From a virus, in IMG/VR virus record IMGVR_UViG_3300032050_000195, positions 1 through 51,683 of that record: a stretch of DNA of 51,683 bases. The stretch is one strand, 5' to 3'. Position numbers and translations under genes: made by a program. Positions 31,404-41,307 of this stretch are shown in pieces. The notes under the pieces are model-generated. The model did not search any database and was not told the origin of the DNA. It was given only the letters and a program-made list of their open reading frames with translations. Within the stretch, counting starts at the first letter, position 1, and each line of letters opens with the position of its first letter.

Positions 31404-33712
31404 TAAAAAAATATTCTGATTTCAAATATTTTTTTTTATTTGAATCACTTCTAAAGATTGATAAAGATTTACATTTAATAATCTCAACACTTTCAACTAA
31501 AGATCCTGTAGCAAAAATGCTACTTAGCTTAATAAATCAAGATATCACAACTAATGTTAATTATTTAAAGCTCGCAGATAAAAACGATGATGTTAAGTTT
31601 GTAAATGACACACAAGTCAAGAGATTTGTAGATTCGGGTCAAGATCCATTCGATAGGGCAACTAATAGTGCAAAAATAGGTAGAACTGTGAGGCAAATAC
31701 TAACATCCAATGGTATTTCTGTGACAGACCATCAGATTGAAACATTTGTAAACAATTACAAAAATGCCTGGGATAAAAAACACAATAAAAATCAAGAGGG
31801 TTTTCATTTAGTATCTGGTGATGAAATTAAAAACTGGTATCTAGAATCAAATTATGTTCCAGGTGGTGGCACATTAAATAATTCATGTATGAGGTATGAT
31901 AGCTGTCAGAAATATTTTGAAATATATTCACAGAATCCCGAGGTTTGTCAACTGTTGATATTATTAGATGACAGGGATAGACTACTTGGTAGATCAATCT
32001 TGTGGAAGTTAAAACCAGGAACTGGAAGAAAAGACTACTATTTAGATAGAATCTATACGAGATTCGATAATGATGTTGAAAAGTTCGCAGAATGGTTTAA
32101 AGAGTTTTTAAAAGTTGATTCTGAAAGTCAAGATTTCAATGCTCATTTTCTTGGTAATACTCGAGGTCTTAGAGTTCAGTTAAAAAATTGGAAATTTAAA
32201 TTATTTCCATACATGGATACATTCTCAGTTTTAGACTATGACTCTGGTCAACTCATGACTTATGATGGAGTTGACTCGTCAAAACTTCAATTTCATATCC
32301 AGAATACTGGTGGATATCCGTCCGTTCCATCTCATGAATGGTCTGAGGCTTATCAAAATTGGTTTCATGTTGATGACTGTGCTTGGATTGAAGATAAGAG
32401 TGACTATTATCCAAAGGAAGATTGTATAAAAGATTACCAATTAAATTGGATTTTAAAGTCTGATTCAATTTATTCTGAGTATTATGGTAATTATATTCAA
32501 AAGTCAACTGCTGTCGATCTTGAAAATTTTGGATTAGTCGACAATCGAGATATAGTTGAAGTTTATGATGAAGTTATAAATGGTCAAATAAAAAAACCAA
32601 AGAAATTTTTGAAAAGTAAACTAAATGATTCAGATTACAAAAAAGTCGAAATAGGTTATGGATATAAATGGGTAAATAAAAAGTATTTAGTTTATGATGC
32701 GGTGAATCATGAGTTTATAATTCAAGATGAGGATTTTGAAGATAATTATACTAAGTTTTACTTTTTACCTCAGTCACCTATTTCAACATTAGAAAAATAT
32801 TTCAGTATTAGTGAAATAGATAGAAATTATGAGTGTTATGGAATTAGTGATGAATACACTCAGACTCCATTTATTTCTAGACTATATAGTGATCTTAGTA
32901 ATGAAACCGGTTATTATGCTATTAAAGAAGTTATTGAAACATTTTCATTGGAAAGTTCAGAGAAATTTGTTGTTGTTAAAACCAGCGACTTTTCCAGATC
33001 ATTTAGAGAGATGTGTTACACTCATACTTTAGAAATTTTAGATAATATTAAGAGTATCAATTCCGAATCTTTGAAGAAAAAATTATCTGATGTACACGAA
33101 GATTGTATGGCAAAATCGCATAGTTATAGACAACTCAACTCAAACTATGAAATGATGAAAGACTATGGTAGTTACTTAAACTATTTTAATTCTACAATTT
33201 CTAAAATGTTCAAAGAAGAAAAAGTATTTGAAATTTTAGAGGGAGAAGAAGTGGTTAATAAATTTCAAAGTTGGATTAGAGAAAATGCGCGGTCTATTGA
33301 TTTTATAGTTAATTATAGAAAAACTAATCAAGAGAATTACAGTATTCAAAGAGATCAAAGTGACAATGAACAAAAAGAATTAATCAGATTATTTATCGAT
33401 ACTTATAAATATCAAATTATCTATTTTTCATATTGGTTGATACTGATGGATGATAGAAGTCATGCTGATGATAAATTGACCACTTTGAATAATAAAATGA
33501 AATTTGATACGAACTTTATAGTAAATTATTTTTGTAGATATGATGAAATATCTGGAGAATTTGCTCAAACAATCTCTGACATAAGATCATCTGTTACTAG
33601 AAAGTTTAACTATCAACCTTTGTTTCAAGAAATGAGTCTGTCTGTTTATGATGAAAATTTTGATAAAATTATGACTATCTACAATGACTTTTTATCAAAA
33701 CTAAATAAGTAA
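31400..33712 (+). CDS. Large unknown protein, paralogue of the 29359 product
   Basis: 770 residues. Start MIKKYSDFKYFFLFES (LFE before Ser) fits the targeting-like group. Residues about 90-290 parallel the 29359 product: KIGRTVRQIL, FVNNYKNAWDKK, LNNSCMRYD, LLILLDDRDRLLGRSILW, then YLDRIYTRFDND. The extra 450 C-terminal residues are mostly helical with no recognised domain. It is translationally coupled to the membrane protein gene. Size, paralogy and N-terminus make a head-packaged protein injected early plausible, as with T4 Alt. No ADP-ribosyltransferase motif was found. Confidence 0.65.
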   Translation: MIKKYSDFKYFFLFESLLKIDKDLHLIISTLSTKDPVAKMLLSLINQDITTNVNYLKLADKNDDVKFVNDTQVKRFVDSGQDPFDRATNSAKIGRTVRQILTSNGISVTDHQIETFVNNYKNAWDKKHNKNQEGFHLVSGDEIKNWYLESNYVPGGGTLNNSCMRYDSCQKYFEIYSQNPEVCQLLILLDDRDRLLGRSILWKLKPGTGRKDYYLDRIYTRFDNDVEKFAEWFKEFLKVDSESQDFNAHFLGNTRGLRVQLKNWKFKLFPYMDTFSVLDYDSGQLMTYDGVDSSKLQFHIQNTGGYPSVPSHEWSEAYQNWFHVDDCAWIEDKSDYYPKEDCIKDYQLNWILKSDSIYSEYYGNYIQKSTAVDLENFGLVDNRDIVEVYDEVINGQIKKPKKFLKSKLNDSDYKKVEIGYGYKWVNKKYLVYDAVNHEFIIQDEDFEDNYTKFYFLPQSPISTLEKYFSISEIDRNYECYGISDEYTQTPFISRLYSDLSNETGYYAIKEVIETFSLESSEKFVVVKTSDFSRSFREMCYTHTLEILDNIKSINSESLKKKLSDVHEDCMAKSHSYRQLNSNYEMMKDYGSYLNYFNSTISKMFKEEKVFEILEGEEVVNKFQSWIRENARSIDFIVNYRKTNQENYSIQRDQSDNEQKELIRLFIDTYKYQIIYFSYWLILMDDRSHADDKLTTLNNKMKFDTNFIVNYFCRYDEISGEFAQTISDIRSSVTRKFNYQPLFQEMSLSVYDENFDKIMTIYNDFLSKLNK

Positions 33713-33769
33713 ATCTTAGAAAACAATAAAATGTATTTTTAGTATAAGAAAAACAAAATATTTTAAACT

Positions 33770-35098
33770 ATGACCTCGTCATTAGAAAAAGTTTTTTTTA
33801 ACTATATTATAAAGAATAAAAAGTACTTCGAAATTGTTAAGCCTTTCTTTTTTAGAAATTCTGAAATTCAATTTATTTATGGAATCCTCAGAGACTATAT
33901 GACTAAAAATCAAGATGCTCAAATTCCTACACCAAGACAGATTCTAGATATGGTCACTCTTGAAGATAAAGAAGGTGTAATCACAAAAGAAATTCTAAAA
34001 AGCGTTTTAACAGATAATCTAAAAGATTATGATGAAAAGAATTTTATAGAGCCGAAATTTAATGCTTGGGTTCTTTCAAATAGAATTAAAGCAGGAACAG
34101 TTGATATAATTGACGAAACTAGAAACTTTGATAATATTTCAGATTTTGATTCAGCAATAGAAAGAGCAAATAAAATTCGAGCAATTGTAGATGATATGTC
34201 TTCTACAAACTTTGTTGATGATGATGACCTAGGATCAGACTTCGATGAACCTGAACTACACATCCAAGATAGTTCAAGGTTTAAGATCAAATCAGGACTT
34301 GAAACCCTAGACCATATTTTAGGTGGTGGATGGGATATTGGTACACTTAATTGTATCATGGCAGAGACTAATAACGGAAAATCGTTATGGATGCAAAATT
34401 TTGCAGTAAAAAGCGCAGATGCTGGTTATAATGTACTATATGTCACTCTTGAGATGAGTGAGCGTAAAGTTCTGAAAAGACTAGGTGCTATGCGTTTAAA
34501 AATACCAATAAATGACTATGATACAGTAAGTAAAGATACTGAATTAATTAAGAAAAAGATTAAGTCTTTAGGGTCAATGAAAGAAGGCGGTGACCTATTT
34601 TCAAATAAAGTTGGTAAAATTTATACTAAGTTTTGGGCGGCTGGAACAGCCACTGTAAATGATTTCGATAACTATATTCAAAAGATACATCAAAAGAGGG
34701 GTATCAAGTTTGATATGATTATTGTTGATTATATCACACTTGTTGCTCCTATAAAAGGGCTAGGTGATAATCTCTACGTCAAAGGAAAACATCTAGCCGA
34801 AGGATTAAGAGCATTAGGTGCGAAATATAAGTGTCCGATTGTAACAGGTGTTCAAGTATCAAAAGATGCTTGGAATGCTTCTGATATTACACTTGAGAGT
34901 GTTCCTGAGAGTAAGGCAATAGCTGAAACTGCTGATACATTTTTTGCTATTATAAGAACAGAAGAAATGAAACGTCTTGGAATTTATAGATTTAAACTTT
35001 TAAAACAAAGGGATGGAGACTTTTTGAAAAGTCAAATAAAGTTGAATTTGAATTCTACTTATTTGACTTTAGAAAATGACCAATTTCTGGATAACTAA
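33770..35098 (+). CDS. 41: Replicative DNA helicase, DnaB/T4 gp41 type
   Basis: 442 residues. The N-terminal part (1-150) is the primase-interacting helical domain. The RecA-like core begins at KSGLETLDHILGGGWDIG (about 173). Walker A is AETNNGKS (about 202-209), with Ala replacing the usual first Gly. LYVTLEMSERKV is motif H1a, DMIIVDYITLV (about 320) is Walker B and VTGVQVSKDAW is H3. A KQRDG block near residue 415 matches the H4 region. It encircles the lagging strand at the fork. Ordered with nrdA and nrdB downstream in a replication/nucleotide block. Confidence 0.9.
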   Translation: MTSSLEKVFFNYIIKNKKYFEIVKPFFFRNSEIQFIYGILRDYMTKNQDAQIPTPRQILDMVTLEDKEGVITKEILKSVLTDNLKDYDEKNFIEPKFNAWVLSNRIKAGTVDIIDETRNFDNISDFDSAIERANKIRAIVDDMSSTNFVDDDDLGSDFDEPELHIQDSSRFKIKSGLETLDHILGGGWDIGTLNCIMAETNNGKSLWMQNFAVKSADAGYNVLYVTLEMSERKVLKRLGAMRLKIPINDYDTVSKDTELIKKKIKSLGSMKEGGDLFSNKVGKIYTKFWAAGTATVNDFDNYIQKIHQKRGIKFDMIIVDYITLVAPIKGLGDNLYVKGKHLAEGLRALGAKYKCPIVTGVQVSKDAWNASDITLESVPESKAIAETADTFFAIIRTEEMKRLGIYRFKLLKQRDGDFLKSQIKLNLNSTYLTLENDQFLDN

Positions 35099-35175
35099 GG
35101 CGTAACTTTTGTAGTCTAAAAAGTATAATAATATATAAAAATTTTAAAAATGAATATAAAAAATAATAAAAATCT

Positions 35176-36111
35176 ATGTCTAAAAAGAGAAAACACGAGG
35201 ATGATGAAGAATTCGATGGTGAAATAGACAATATTGAAGAGACTCCGTTTGAAGACGATGTAGAAGAAGAAACATCCTCTGAATCTGAAGGATTAGGTGG
35301 TGACTTATTAGCAGATGATTCTGATGATATTGACATAGTTTTAGAAATTTCCGAAGATGAATCTGAATCAGATACTCAAGAGCCAACTCCAGATGAAGTA
35401 ATTTTATCTAAACATAAAGTGCAAGGAAAGCACTCATTAAAATACGACTCTATTTTTAAGGGAAAAAAAGAAGATAAACCAGATGAAGACTTTGATCAAA
35501 CTTCGATGTATTTTAATGAGAAATTTGAAGTAGATAAATCTTCCTATTTTTATGTCGAGTCGCAAGATAATGAGTTTTATGTAAGACAGAAAAATGTTAA
35601 AGAAAAAGTCTATAATGTTTTACTAAATCATACTAATATAAACTTCTTAAATAATAGAAGAAAGCCTTCAAAGTCAGACTTTAATCACTATTATTACCTT
35701 TTAAAAATTAATTTAGAAGGAGATGGGTTTACAAATGTGGAGTTATTTAACGAACTCTCTGTTTACTTCTCTGATAATCTTTTTAATATGTTCAAACTAC
35801 TTGATAATAAGTGGAGGAATTTAATTATCAATGAGTTACAAGACCATATTGGTAAAAATAAGAACTCAAAAGAGATTACAAATCGTAACATCTATGTTGG
35901 TACTGAGTTAGAGTTCTCACACGCCGACGCATTGGGTACGGTACGAGTTTATACGGGAGTTGTGGTTGAGACGGATTATGAAGAGTCTCTATTTAAGATT
36001 GATTCATATGAAAATGTCTATGAAATACACATAACATCTATAATTCGTATACTGAATAATAGTAAATTTAAATATAATTTAAATAAACTTAACAACATAG
36101 ATTTTCTTTGA
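35176..36111 (+). CDS. Unknown protein with long acidic N-terminus
   Basis: 311 residues. MSKKRKHEDD opens an approximately 75-residue Asp/Glu/Ser tract that must be disordered. The rest folds: residues 105-230 are alpha/beta with helices (FNHYYYLLKINLE...), and 235-285 (VRVYTGVVVETDYEESLFKI) look like a small beta barrel. Lying between helicase and nrdA, it might be a replication accessory such as a helicase loader or single-strand-binding protein, but neither signature is seen. An ATATATA core lies 38 nt upstream. Confidence 0.5.
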   Translation: MSKKRKHEDDEEFDGEIDNIEETPFEDDVEEETSSESEGLGGDLLADDSDDIDIVLEISEDESESDTQEPTPDEVILSKHKVQGKHSLKYDSIFKGKKEDKPDEDFDQTSMYFNEKFEVDKSSYFYVESQDNEFYVRQKNVKEKVYNVLLNHTNINFLNNRRKPSKSDFNHYYYLLKINLEGDGFTNVELFNELSVYFSDNLFNMFKLLDNKWRNLIINELQDHIGKNKNSKEITNRNIYVGTELEFSHADALGTVRVYTGVVVETDYEESLFKIDSYENVYEIHITSIIRILNNSKFKYNLNKLNNIDFL

Positions 36112-36150
36112 AATTTTAAAAGAAAATACTTCAACCAAAAAATACAAACA

Positions 36151-36158
36151 ATATATAA
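36151..36158 (+). promoter_or_regulatory. AATATATAA box before nrdA
   Basis: Core ATATATA ending 28 nt before the ATG at 36186. A similar CTATATAATAG element occurs before nrdB near 38539. Confidence 0.4.
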
Positions 36159-36185
36159 TTTTCTAATCAAAAAATAATTAGGTTC

Positions 36186-38501
36186 ATGCAAGAATTAATA
36201 ACAAAAGATATAAAAAGAACTAGTCGCAACGAAATAAATGTCACAAAAAGAAATGGTAAAAATGAGATATTTGAAGCTGAAAAAATTAATAAGATATTAC
36301 TCTGGGCAACAACTGGTCTGAGTGGTGTATCTGCTTCAGACGTGGCAATGAATGCTCATTTGCAATTTTATCCAGGAATTAAAACATCTGAAATACACAA
36401 AGTTCTGATTCAATCTGCTGTTGATCTAATCAGTGATAAGAATCCTAACTATCAATTTGTTGCTTCTAATCTTTTGAACTACCTTTTAAGAAAAGAGGTT
36501 TTTGAAATTAAGAAAGAAATGCCTACTTTGAAATTCTGTATTGATAGAAATATCAAGGTAGATCTTTACGATTCGTTAATTCTTGAAAAGTATACAGAAG
36601 AAGAAATTTCAAAGTGCAACTCATACATCAAACATGAACGTGATTATGATTTGACATATGCCGGCCTTCAACAACTTATTGACAAGTATCTTGTTAAAGA
36701 TAGATCTACCGGAAAATCGTATGAGACCCCACAATTTTGCTTTATGATGATTTCTATGACTGTTTTTGCAGATTATGACAAGTCACATAGAATGGAATAC
36801 ATCAAAGAGCTTTATGATATGATTTCTGAGCACAAGATATCACTACCAACACCAATTATGGCTGGAATTAGAACACCAAACAGACAGTTTTCTAGTTGTA
36901 CACTTATTGAAATTGGTGACTCTTTAGATTCGATTTTTCATGGTAACGTGGCTATCGGTCAATATGTTGCTAAAAGAGCTGGTATTGGAGTAAATGCGGG
37001 ATCTATTAGAGCACTTGGATCAAAAGTTAGAAACGGTGAAGTTGTACACACTGGTGTTATTCCTTTCTTCAAAATGTTTCAATCAACTTTACACTCTTGT
37101 TCACAGGGTGGAATTCGTAAAGGATCTGCTACACTTTATTTTCCTTGGTGGCATAAAGAAATTGAAGATGTTCTTGTCTTGAAAAACAATAAGGGAACAG
37201 ATGATAACCGTGTAAGACATATGGACTATGGAATCCAGTTTGAAAAGGTGTTTTACAGTAGATTTGTTTCTAATGGTGATATCACTCTTTTTTCTCCTTC
37301 TGATGTTCCAGGACTTTATGACTCTTTTGGTCTACCAGAATTCGAAGAATTATATTTGAAATATGAGTCGGATAAGAAAATCCCAAAAAAGACTGTTAAG
37401 GCAAGAGAACTAATGAATGCTTTTGCTCAAGAAAGAATTGGTACGGGTAGAATGTATGTGATGAATATTGACAATGCTAATACCAATTCTCCTTTCTTAG
37501 AAAGATTAAAAATGTCTAACTTATGCGTTGAGATTGTTTTACCAACAGCTCCGATTGAAAATATCTATGACATTGATAATAAAACAGAAAATGAACAATA
37601 TTCAGATGCTGAAATCGCACTTTGTACACTAGCAGCTTTCAACTTAGGTAATATTAAATCTATGTCAGAGTTACACAGAGTAGCTGAATACATTGCTAGA
37701 ATTCTTGAATATGTAATTGAAAATCAAGATTATCCAATTAATGCAGCTAAGAAGATGTTGAAGCGTCGTTCAGTTGGTGTTGGTGTTACTAATTTTGCAT
37801 ATTGGTTAGCTAAACAAGGCATTAAATATTCTGATAAAGAAGCACTTTTCTATGTTGATGAATTATTTGAGAATATTCAATATTCTTTATTGAAAGCTTC
37901 AAATAAATTGGCACAAGAATTTGGAAAGTGTGAATGGTATGATAAAACTACTTATTCTAAGGGAATTTTGCCTATTGATAGATATAATAAAAACGTCGAT
38001 GAGTTAGTTAAAAGAGACTACTCTTGTGATTGGGACACATTAAGAAGTGATATTGAAAAGTTTGGATTAAGAAACTCAGTATTAACTGCTATAATGCCGG
38101 CTGAATCTTCAGCAGTTGTTCAAAATGCAACTAATGGTATTGAGCCTATTCGTTCACTTGTTATTACTAAAAAGTCTAAATCTGGACTTGTTAAGCAAGT
38201 AGCACCAGAGTGTATTAAGTTGAAGAATAAATATGAACTGGCATATGAAATGCCAGATAATCGTGGATATACTAATATATGTGCTGTTATCCAAAAATGG
38301 ATCGATCAGTCTATTTCAGCTAACCATTATTATCAATACTCAAATGAAGGTATTTCAATTGGTGGTGTAATTAAGGACATTCTCTACTCTTACAAATACG
38401 GACTTAAAACACTTTATTACGCTAATACAGATGATAAGAAATCTGATGACTTAGATTCAATGGGTGGTGCTGGTTGTGATTCTGGTGCTTGTGCAATTTG
38501 A
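36186..38501 (+). CDS. nrdA: Ribonucleoside-diphosphate reductase alpha subunit, class I
   Basis: 771 residues. An ATP cone starts at VTKRNGKNEIFEAEKINK (about 19). SSCTLIEIGDSLDS holds the first active-site Cys, NLCVEIVLPT (about 440-450) holds the radical Cys and Glu, and GGAGCDSGACAI at the C-terminus carries the CxxxxC reducing pair. It reduces NDPs to dNDPs for phage DNA synthesis, with NrdB supplying the radical. The two genes are 74 bp apart. All catalytic residues look intact. Confidence 0.95.
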   Translation: MQELITKDIKRTSRNEINVTKRNGKNEIFEAEKINKILLWATTGLSGVSASDVAMNAHLQFYPGIKTSEIHKVLIQSAVDLISDKNPNYQFVASNLLNYLLRKEVFEIKKEMPTLKFCIDRNIKVDLYDSLILEKYTEEEISKCNSYIKHERDYDLTYAGLQQLIDKYLVKDRSTGKSYETPQFCFMMISMTVFADYDKSHRMEYIKELYDMISEHKISLPTPIMAGIRTPNRQFSSCTLIEIGDSLDSIFHGNVAIGQYVAKRAGIGVNAGSIRALGSKVRNGEVVHTGVIPFFKMFQSTLHSCSQGGIRKGSATLYFPWWHKEIEDVLVLKNNKGTDDNRVRHMDYGIQFEKVFYSRFVSNGDITLFSPSDVPGLYDSFGLPEFEELYLKYESDKKIPKKTVKARELMNAFAQERIGTGRMYVMNIDNANTNSPFLERLKMSNLCVEIVLPTAPIENIYDIDNKTENEQYSDAEIALCTLAAFNLGNIKSMSELHRVAEYIARILEYVIENQDYPINAAKKMLKRRSVGVGVTNFAYWLAKQGIKYSDKEALFYVDELFENIQYSLLKASNKLAQEFGKCEWYDKTTYSKGILPIDRYNKNVDELVKRDYSCDWDTLRSDIEKFGLRNSVLTAIMPAESSAVVQNATNGIEPIRSLVITKKSKSGLVKQVAPECIKLKNKYELAYEMPDNRGYTNICAVIQKWIDQSISANHYYQYSNEGISIGGVIKDILYSYKYGLKTLYYANTDDKKSDDLDSMGGAGCDSGACAI

Positions 38502-38575
38502 TGTAGTCTAAAATCTACCACAACCTAAGAATCAAAAACTATATAATAGATATTAAATTTTAAAAATTAAAAAAA

Positions 38576-39658
38576 ATGAAGCATATATTAAACACAAACC
38601 AAGATTTAGATTTTACTAAGTCTCCACTTTTTTTCGGAAATGATGGTGGACTATCAATTCAAAGATATGATAAGTTCCGTTATGAGAAGATATTCAATAT
38701 GTTTAAACAACATATTTCTTATTTCTGGAGACCTGAAGAGATAAATCTGTCAAAAGATAAAGGAGATTTTCACTCATTAACTGAACATGAGAAATTCATT
38801 TTCACTAAAAATTTAGGATATCAAATACTTTTAGATTCAGTTCAAAGCCGCGGTATCTCTAATCTTTTAGAAAATTGTTCAAATCAAGAAGTTGAATTAT
38901 TCGCAAAGACTTGGGAATTCTTTGAGACTATACATTCTTATTCATACACTTATATAATTAAGAATATCTATCCAAATCCAAGTGAAGTATTTGATTCCAT
39001 TATGAGAGATGAAGAGATTCTAAAAAGAGCATCTTCAGTTACTCACTATTATGATGAATTGATTAATTCAATTCCGGAAGAGTCTGAATATGATAGAAAA
39101 AAGAAGCTCTATTTGACCTTGGTTTCTATTAATATTTTAGAAGGAATTCGTTTTTATGTTTCTTTCGCTTGTTCTTATTGTTTTGCGCAGAATAAGAAAA
39201 TGGAAGGTAATGCTAAAATTATTTCTCTTATTAATCGAGATGAAAATCTACATATGGGATTTTCTTCTTTTATCCTAAAGACACTTCGTGAAGAATGGGA
39301 AGAGGGTTTCCAAAAAATCGTACAAGAATGTGAACCACTTGTGATTAAGATGTACCAAGACGCTGCTAAAGAAGAATTAGAGTGGGCAGATTATCTTTTC
39401 AAAGATGGATCTATGATTGGTCTAAATGCTGAAATTTTGACTCAATATATGAAGTGGTTAACAAATAATCGTATGAAAATTATTGGTCTTGATCCACTTT
39501 TTGATAAAGTTCAAAATCCAATTAGTTGGATTAATGTATGGACAGGTGGCTCTACTCAAGTTCAGAATGCACCACAAGAAACAGAAATCGATTCTTATAC
39601 TATCGGTGCTTTCAAACAAGATGTAGATGATGCTAGTTATGATGAATTTTCATTTTGA
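38576..39658 (+). CDS. nrdB: Ribonucleoside-diphosphate reductase beta subunit, class I
   Basis: 360 residues. The diiron ligands are visible in the helices KTWEFFETIHSYSYTY (Glu...His, with the radical Tyr region) and INRDENLHMGF (Glu, His), and FRPEE-like FWRPEEINLS lies near the N-terminus. It makes the tyrosyl radical used by NrdA. The last residues are acidic and aromatic (DDASYDEFSF), as expected for the tail that binds NrdA. Confidence 0.94.
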   Translation: MKHILNTNQDLDFTKSPLFFGNDGGLSIQRYDKFRYEKIFNMFKQHISYFWRPEEINLSKDKGDFHSLTEHEKFIFTKNLGYQILLDSVQSRGISNLLENCSNQEVELFAKTWEFFETIHSYSYTYIIKNIYPNPSEVFDSIMRDEEILKRASSVTHYYDELINSIPEESEYDRKKKLYLTLVSINILEGIRFYVSFACSYCFAQNKKMEGNAKIISLINRDENLHMGFSSFILKTLREEWEEGFQKIVQECEPLVIKMYQDAAKEELEWADYLFKDGSMIGLNAEILTQYMKWLTNNRMKIIGLDPLFDKVQNPISWINVWTGGSTQVQNAPQETEIDSYTIGAFKQDVDDASYDEFSF

Positions 39659-39726
39659 TTTGTTAAATATTTCTGGAAAATGTTGATTCCATTGAATTGT
39701 AGAATATTGAACTTAATAAATACATA

Positions 39727-41271
39727 ATGGAAAAAAAATTACTACCTTATTTAGTCGTGATATCGGCACTTTCAGTGTCATTATCTGCGGCATTTTATTC
39801 TGTTACTGGACTTGGAAAGATGTTTTCTGGGGCAAGTGTTCAAGTGATGATAATGATGTCGTCACTTGAAATTGCTAAGTTAGTCTTAGCTTCTCTTTTA
39901 TATCAATACTGGGCAAATTTGAACAGAGCTTTAAAAACTTATTATTTTATAGCTCTTTTTGTGCTTATGTCTATTACCTCTGCTGGTATTTATGGATATC
40001 TTTCTTCTGCTTATTCTGATACCTTGAATAAAGTTGAAAATATTGACAAGCAAGTTGGTGTACTTGGTACAAAAAGAGAAATGTTTCAAACTCAGTTAAA
40101 CGATGCTAGAACAGAAAAAGAAAGATTGAATCAAAATATTGCTGAGTTAACAAAGGGTGTTTCTAATAACTTTGTGCAAAGTAAAGATAAAGATGGAAAC
40201 ATTATCACTACGACTTCAGCTGCAAATAGAAAAGTCTATGAAGAACAATTAAAATCATCTCAAAAAAGAAGAGATGATATATTACTTACTGAGACAGCGT
40301 TAAACGACTCTATTACTAAAATAGACTTGAAGAAACTTGAGTTGGAGACTAATACTGACATTGCAGGAGAAATCGGTCCACTAAAATATATTGCAAAGTT
40401 GACTGGGAAGTCTATGGACCAAGTAATAAATTGGTTTATTATCGCACTTATGTTAGTTTTTGACCCTCTTGCTGTATCACTTGTAGTGGGTGCAAACGTT
40501 ATTTTTAGAGATAAAAATAAAGAAAAGGAAAAACTAAAATTGAGTCAGGAAATTGACCAAAAAATAATTGAATTTGATAGTCGAAAATTAGAGATAGAAA
40601 CCTTAAACTCCGAAATTGAAGAAAGACTTAAAATAGTAGATGAAAAGGAAACACAAATTGAAGATTATAAAGTTCAAAAAGAACAAGAGTTTGAAAACAG
40701 AAATAGTGAGTTAGAATCTCAATTTATTAAAAAAAGTGATACTTTGGAATCTGATTATAGAGATTTAATAGCAAGTCTAGATGATAGAAAAAAATCACTT
40801 GATGAACTAGACGCGGAGTTGACTAAAAAAGTTCAAGATCTTGCTAACGATTTTAAAATGAAGCAGGAATCATTTGATTCATTTAAAAAAGAAGAAACCT
40901 TAAAGTTAGAGAAAATTAAATCTGATTTAGACCAGAAAAAGATAGAGGTAGATTCAAAAGAAAAGTCTGTAAATGAGACCATAGAGTCCGAAATGACGAA
41001 GGCTAAAGAGAAATTTCAGAAAGAAGTTGATTTGTTAAATACTCAGAAAAAAGAATTGGCATCTCTTAAAAAACAAATTTCTTTAGAAAAAAAAGAATTA
41101 GAATCAGAGACAGAGAAACTTCAAGAAATGAGAGATCAAATACTTGAAAAGCAGACTGATCTAGAAAAATTAGATAACGAGATCAAACAATGGGAATCAC
41201 AACATTGGCAGATGCAAAGATTAAAAGGTTATAACGGAACACCACCGCCACCTCCTTCTGCTATAGTTTAA
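39727..41271 (+). CDS. Membrane protein with long coiled coil
   Basis: 514 residues. Three hydrophobic segments near the N-terminus (about 5-27, 37-57, 72-94) and one at about 234-255 predict four membrane passes. Residues 100-225 and 260-495 are long Lys/Glu/Leu coiled coils. The end is GTPPPPPSAIV, a polyproline tail. No enzymatic domain. Proteins of this type occur in many large phages without known role; membrane anchoring of phage complexes or interference with cell-surface processes is possible. It ends at a bidirectional terminator. Confidence 0.65.
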   Translation: MEKKLLPYLVVISALSVSLSAAFYSVTGLGKMFSGASVQVMIMMSSLEIAKLVLASLLYQYWANLNRALKTYYFIALFVLMSITSAGIYGYLSSAYSDTLNKVENIDKQVGVLGTKREMFQTQLNDARTEKERLNQNIAELTKGVSNNFVQSKDKDGNIITTTSAANRKVYEEQLKSSQKRRDDILLTETALNDSITKIDLKKLELETNTDIAGEIGPLKYIAKLTGKSMDQVINWFIIALMLVFDPLAVSLVVGANVIFRDKNKEKEKLKLSQEIDQKIIEFDSRKLEIETLNSEIEERLKIVDEKETQIEDYKVQKEQEFENRNSELESQFIKKSDTLESDYRDLIASLDDRKKSLDELDAELTKKVQDLANDFKMKQESFDSFKKEETLKLEKIKSDLDQKKIEVDSKEKSVNETIESEMTKAKEKFQKEVDLLNTQKKELASLKKQISLEKKELESETEKLQEMRDQILEKQTDLEKLDNEIKQWESQHWQMQRLKGYNGTPPPPPSAIV

Positions 41272-41280
41272 AAAATAAAA

Positions 41281-41307
41281 ACCTCTGAAAGTTCAGAGGT
41301 TTTTTTA
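41281..41307. terminator. Bidirectional terminator between convergent genes
   Basis: 8-bp stem ACCTCTGA/TCAGAGGT with an AAGT loop, T-run on the right and A-run on the left. Serves the membrane protein gene and the minus-strand gene ending at 41305. Confidence 0.85.

Noticed and set aside
29359-33712. ADP-ribosyltransferase assignment for the paralogous pair, by analogy with T4 Alt
   Set aside because: No R-S-E or H-Y-E signature was found in either protein.
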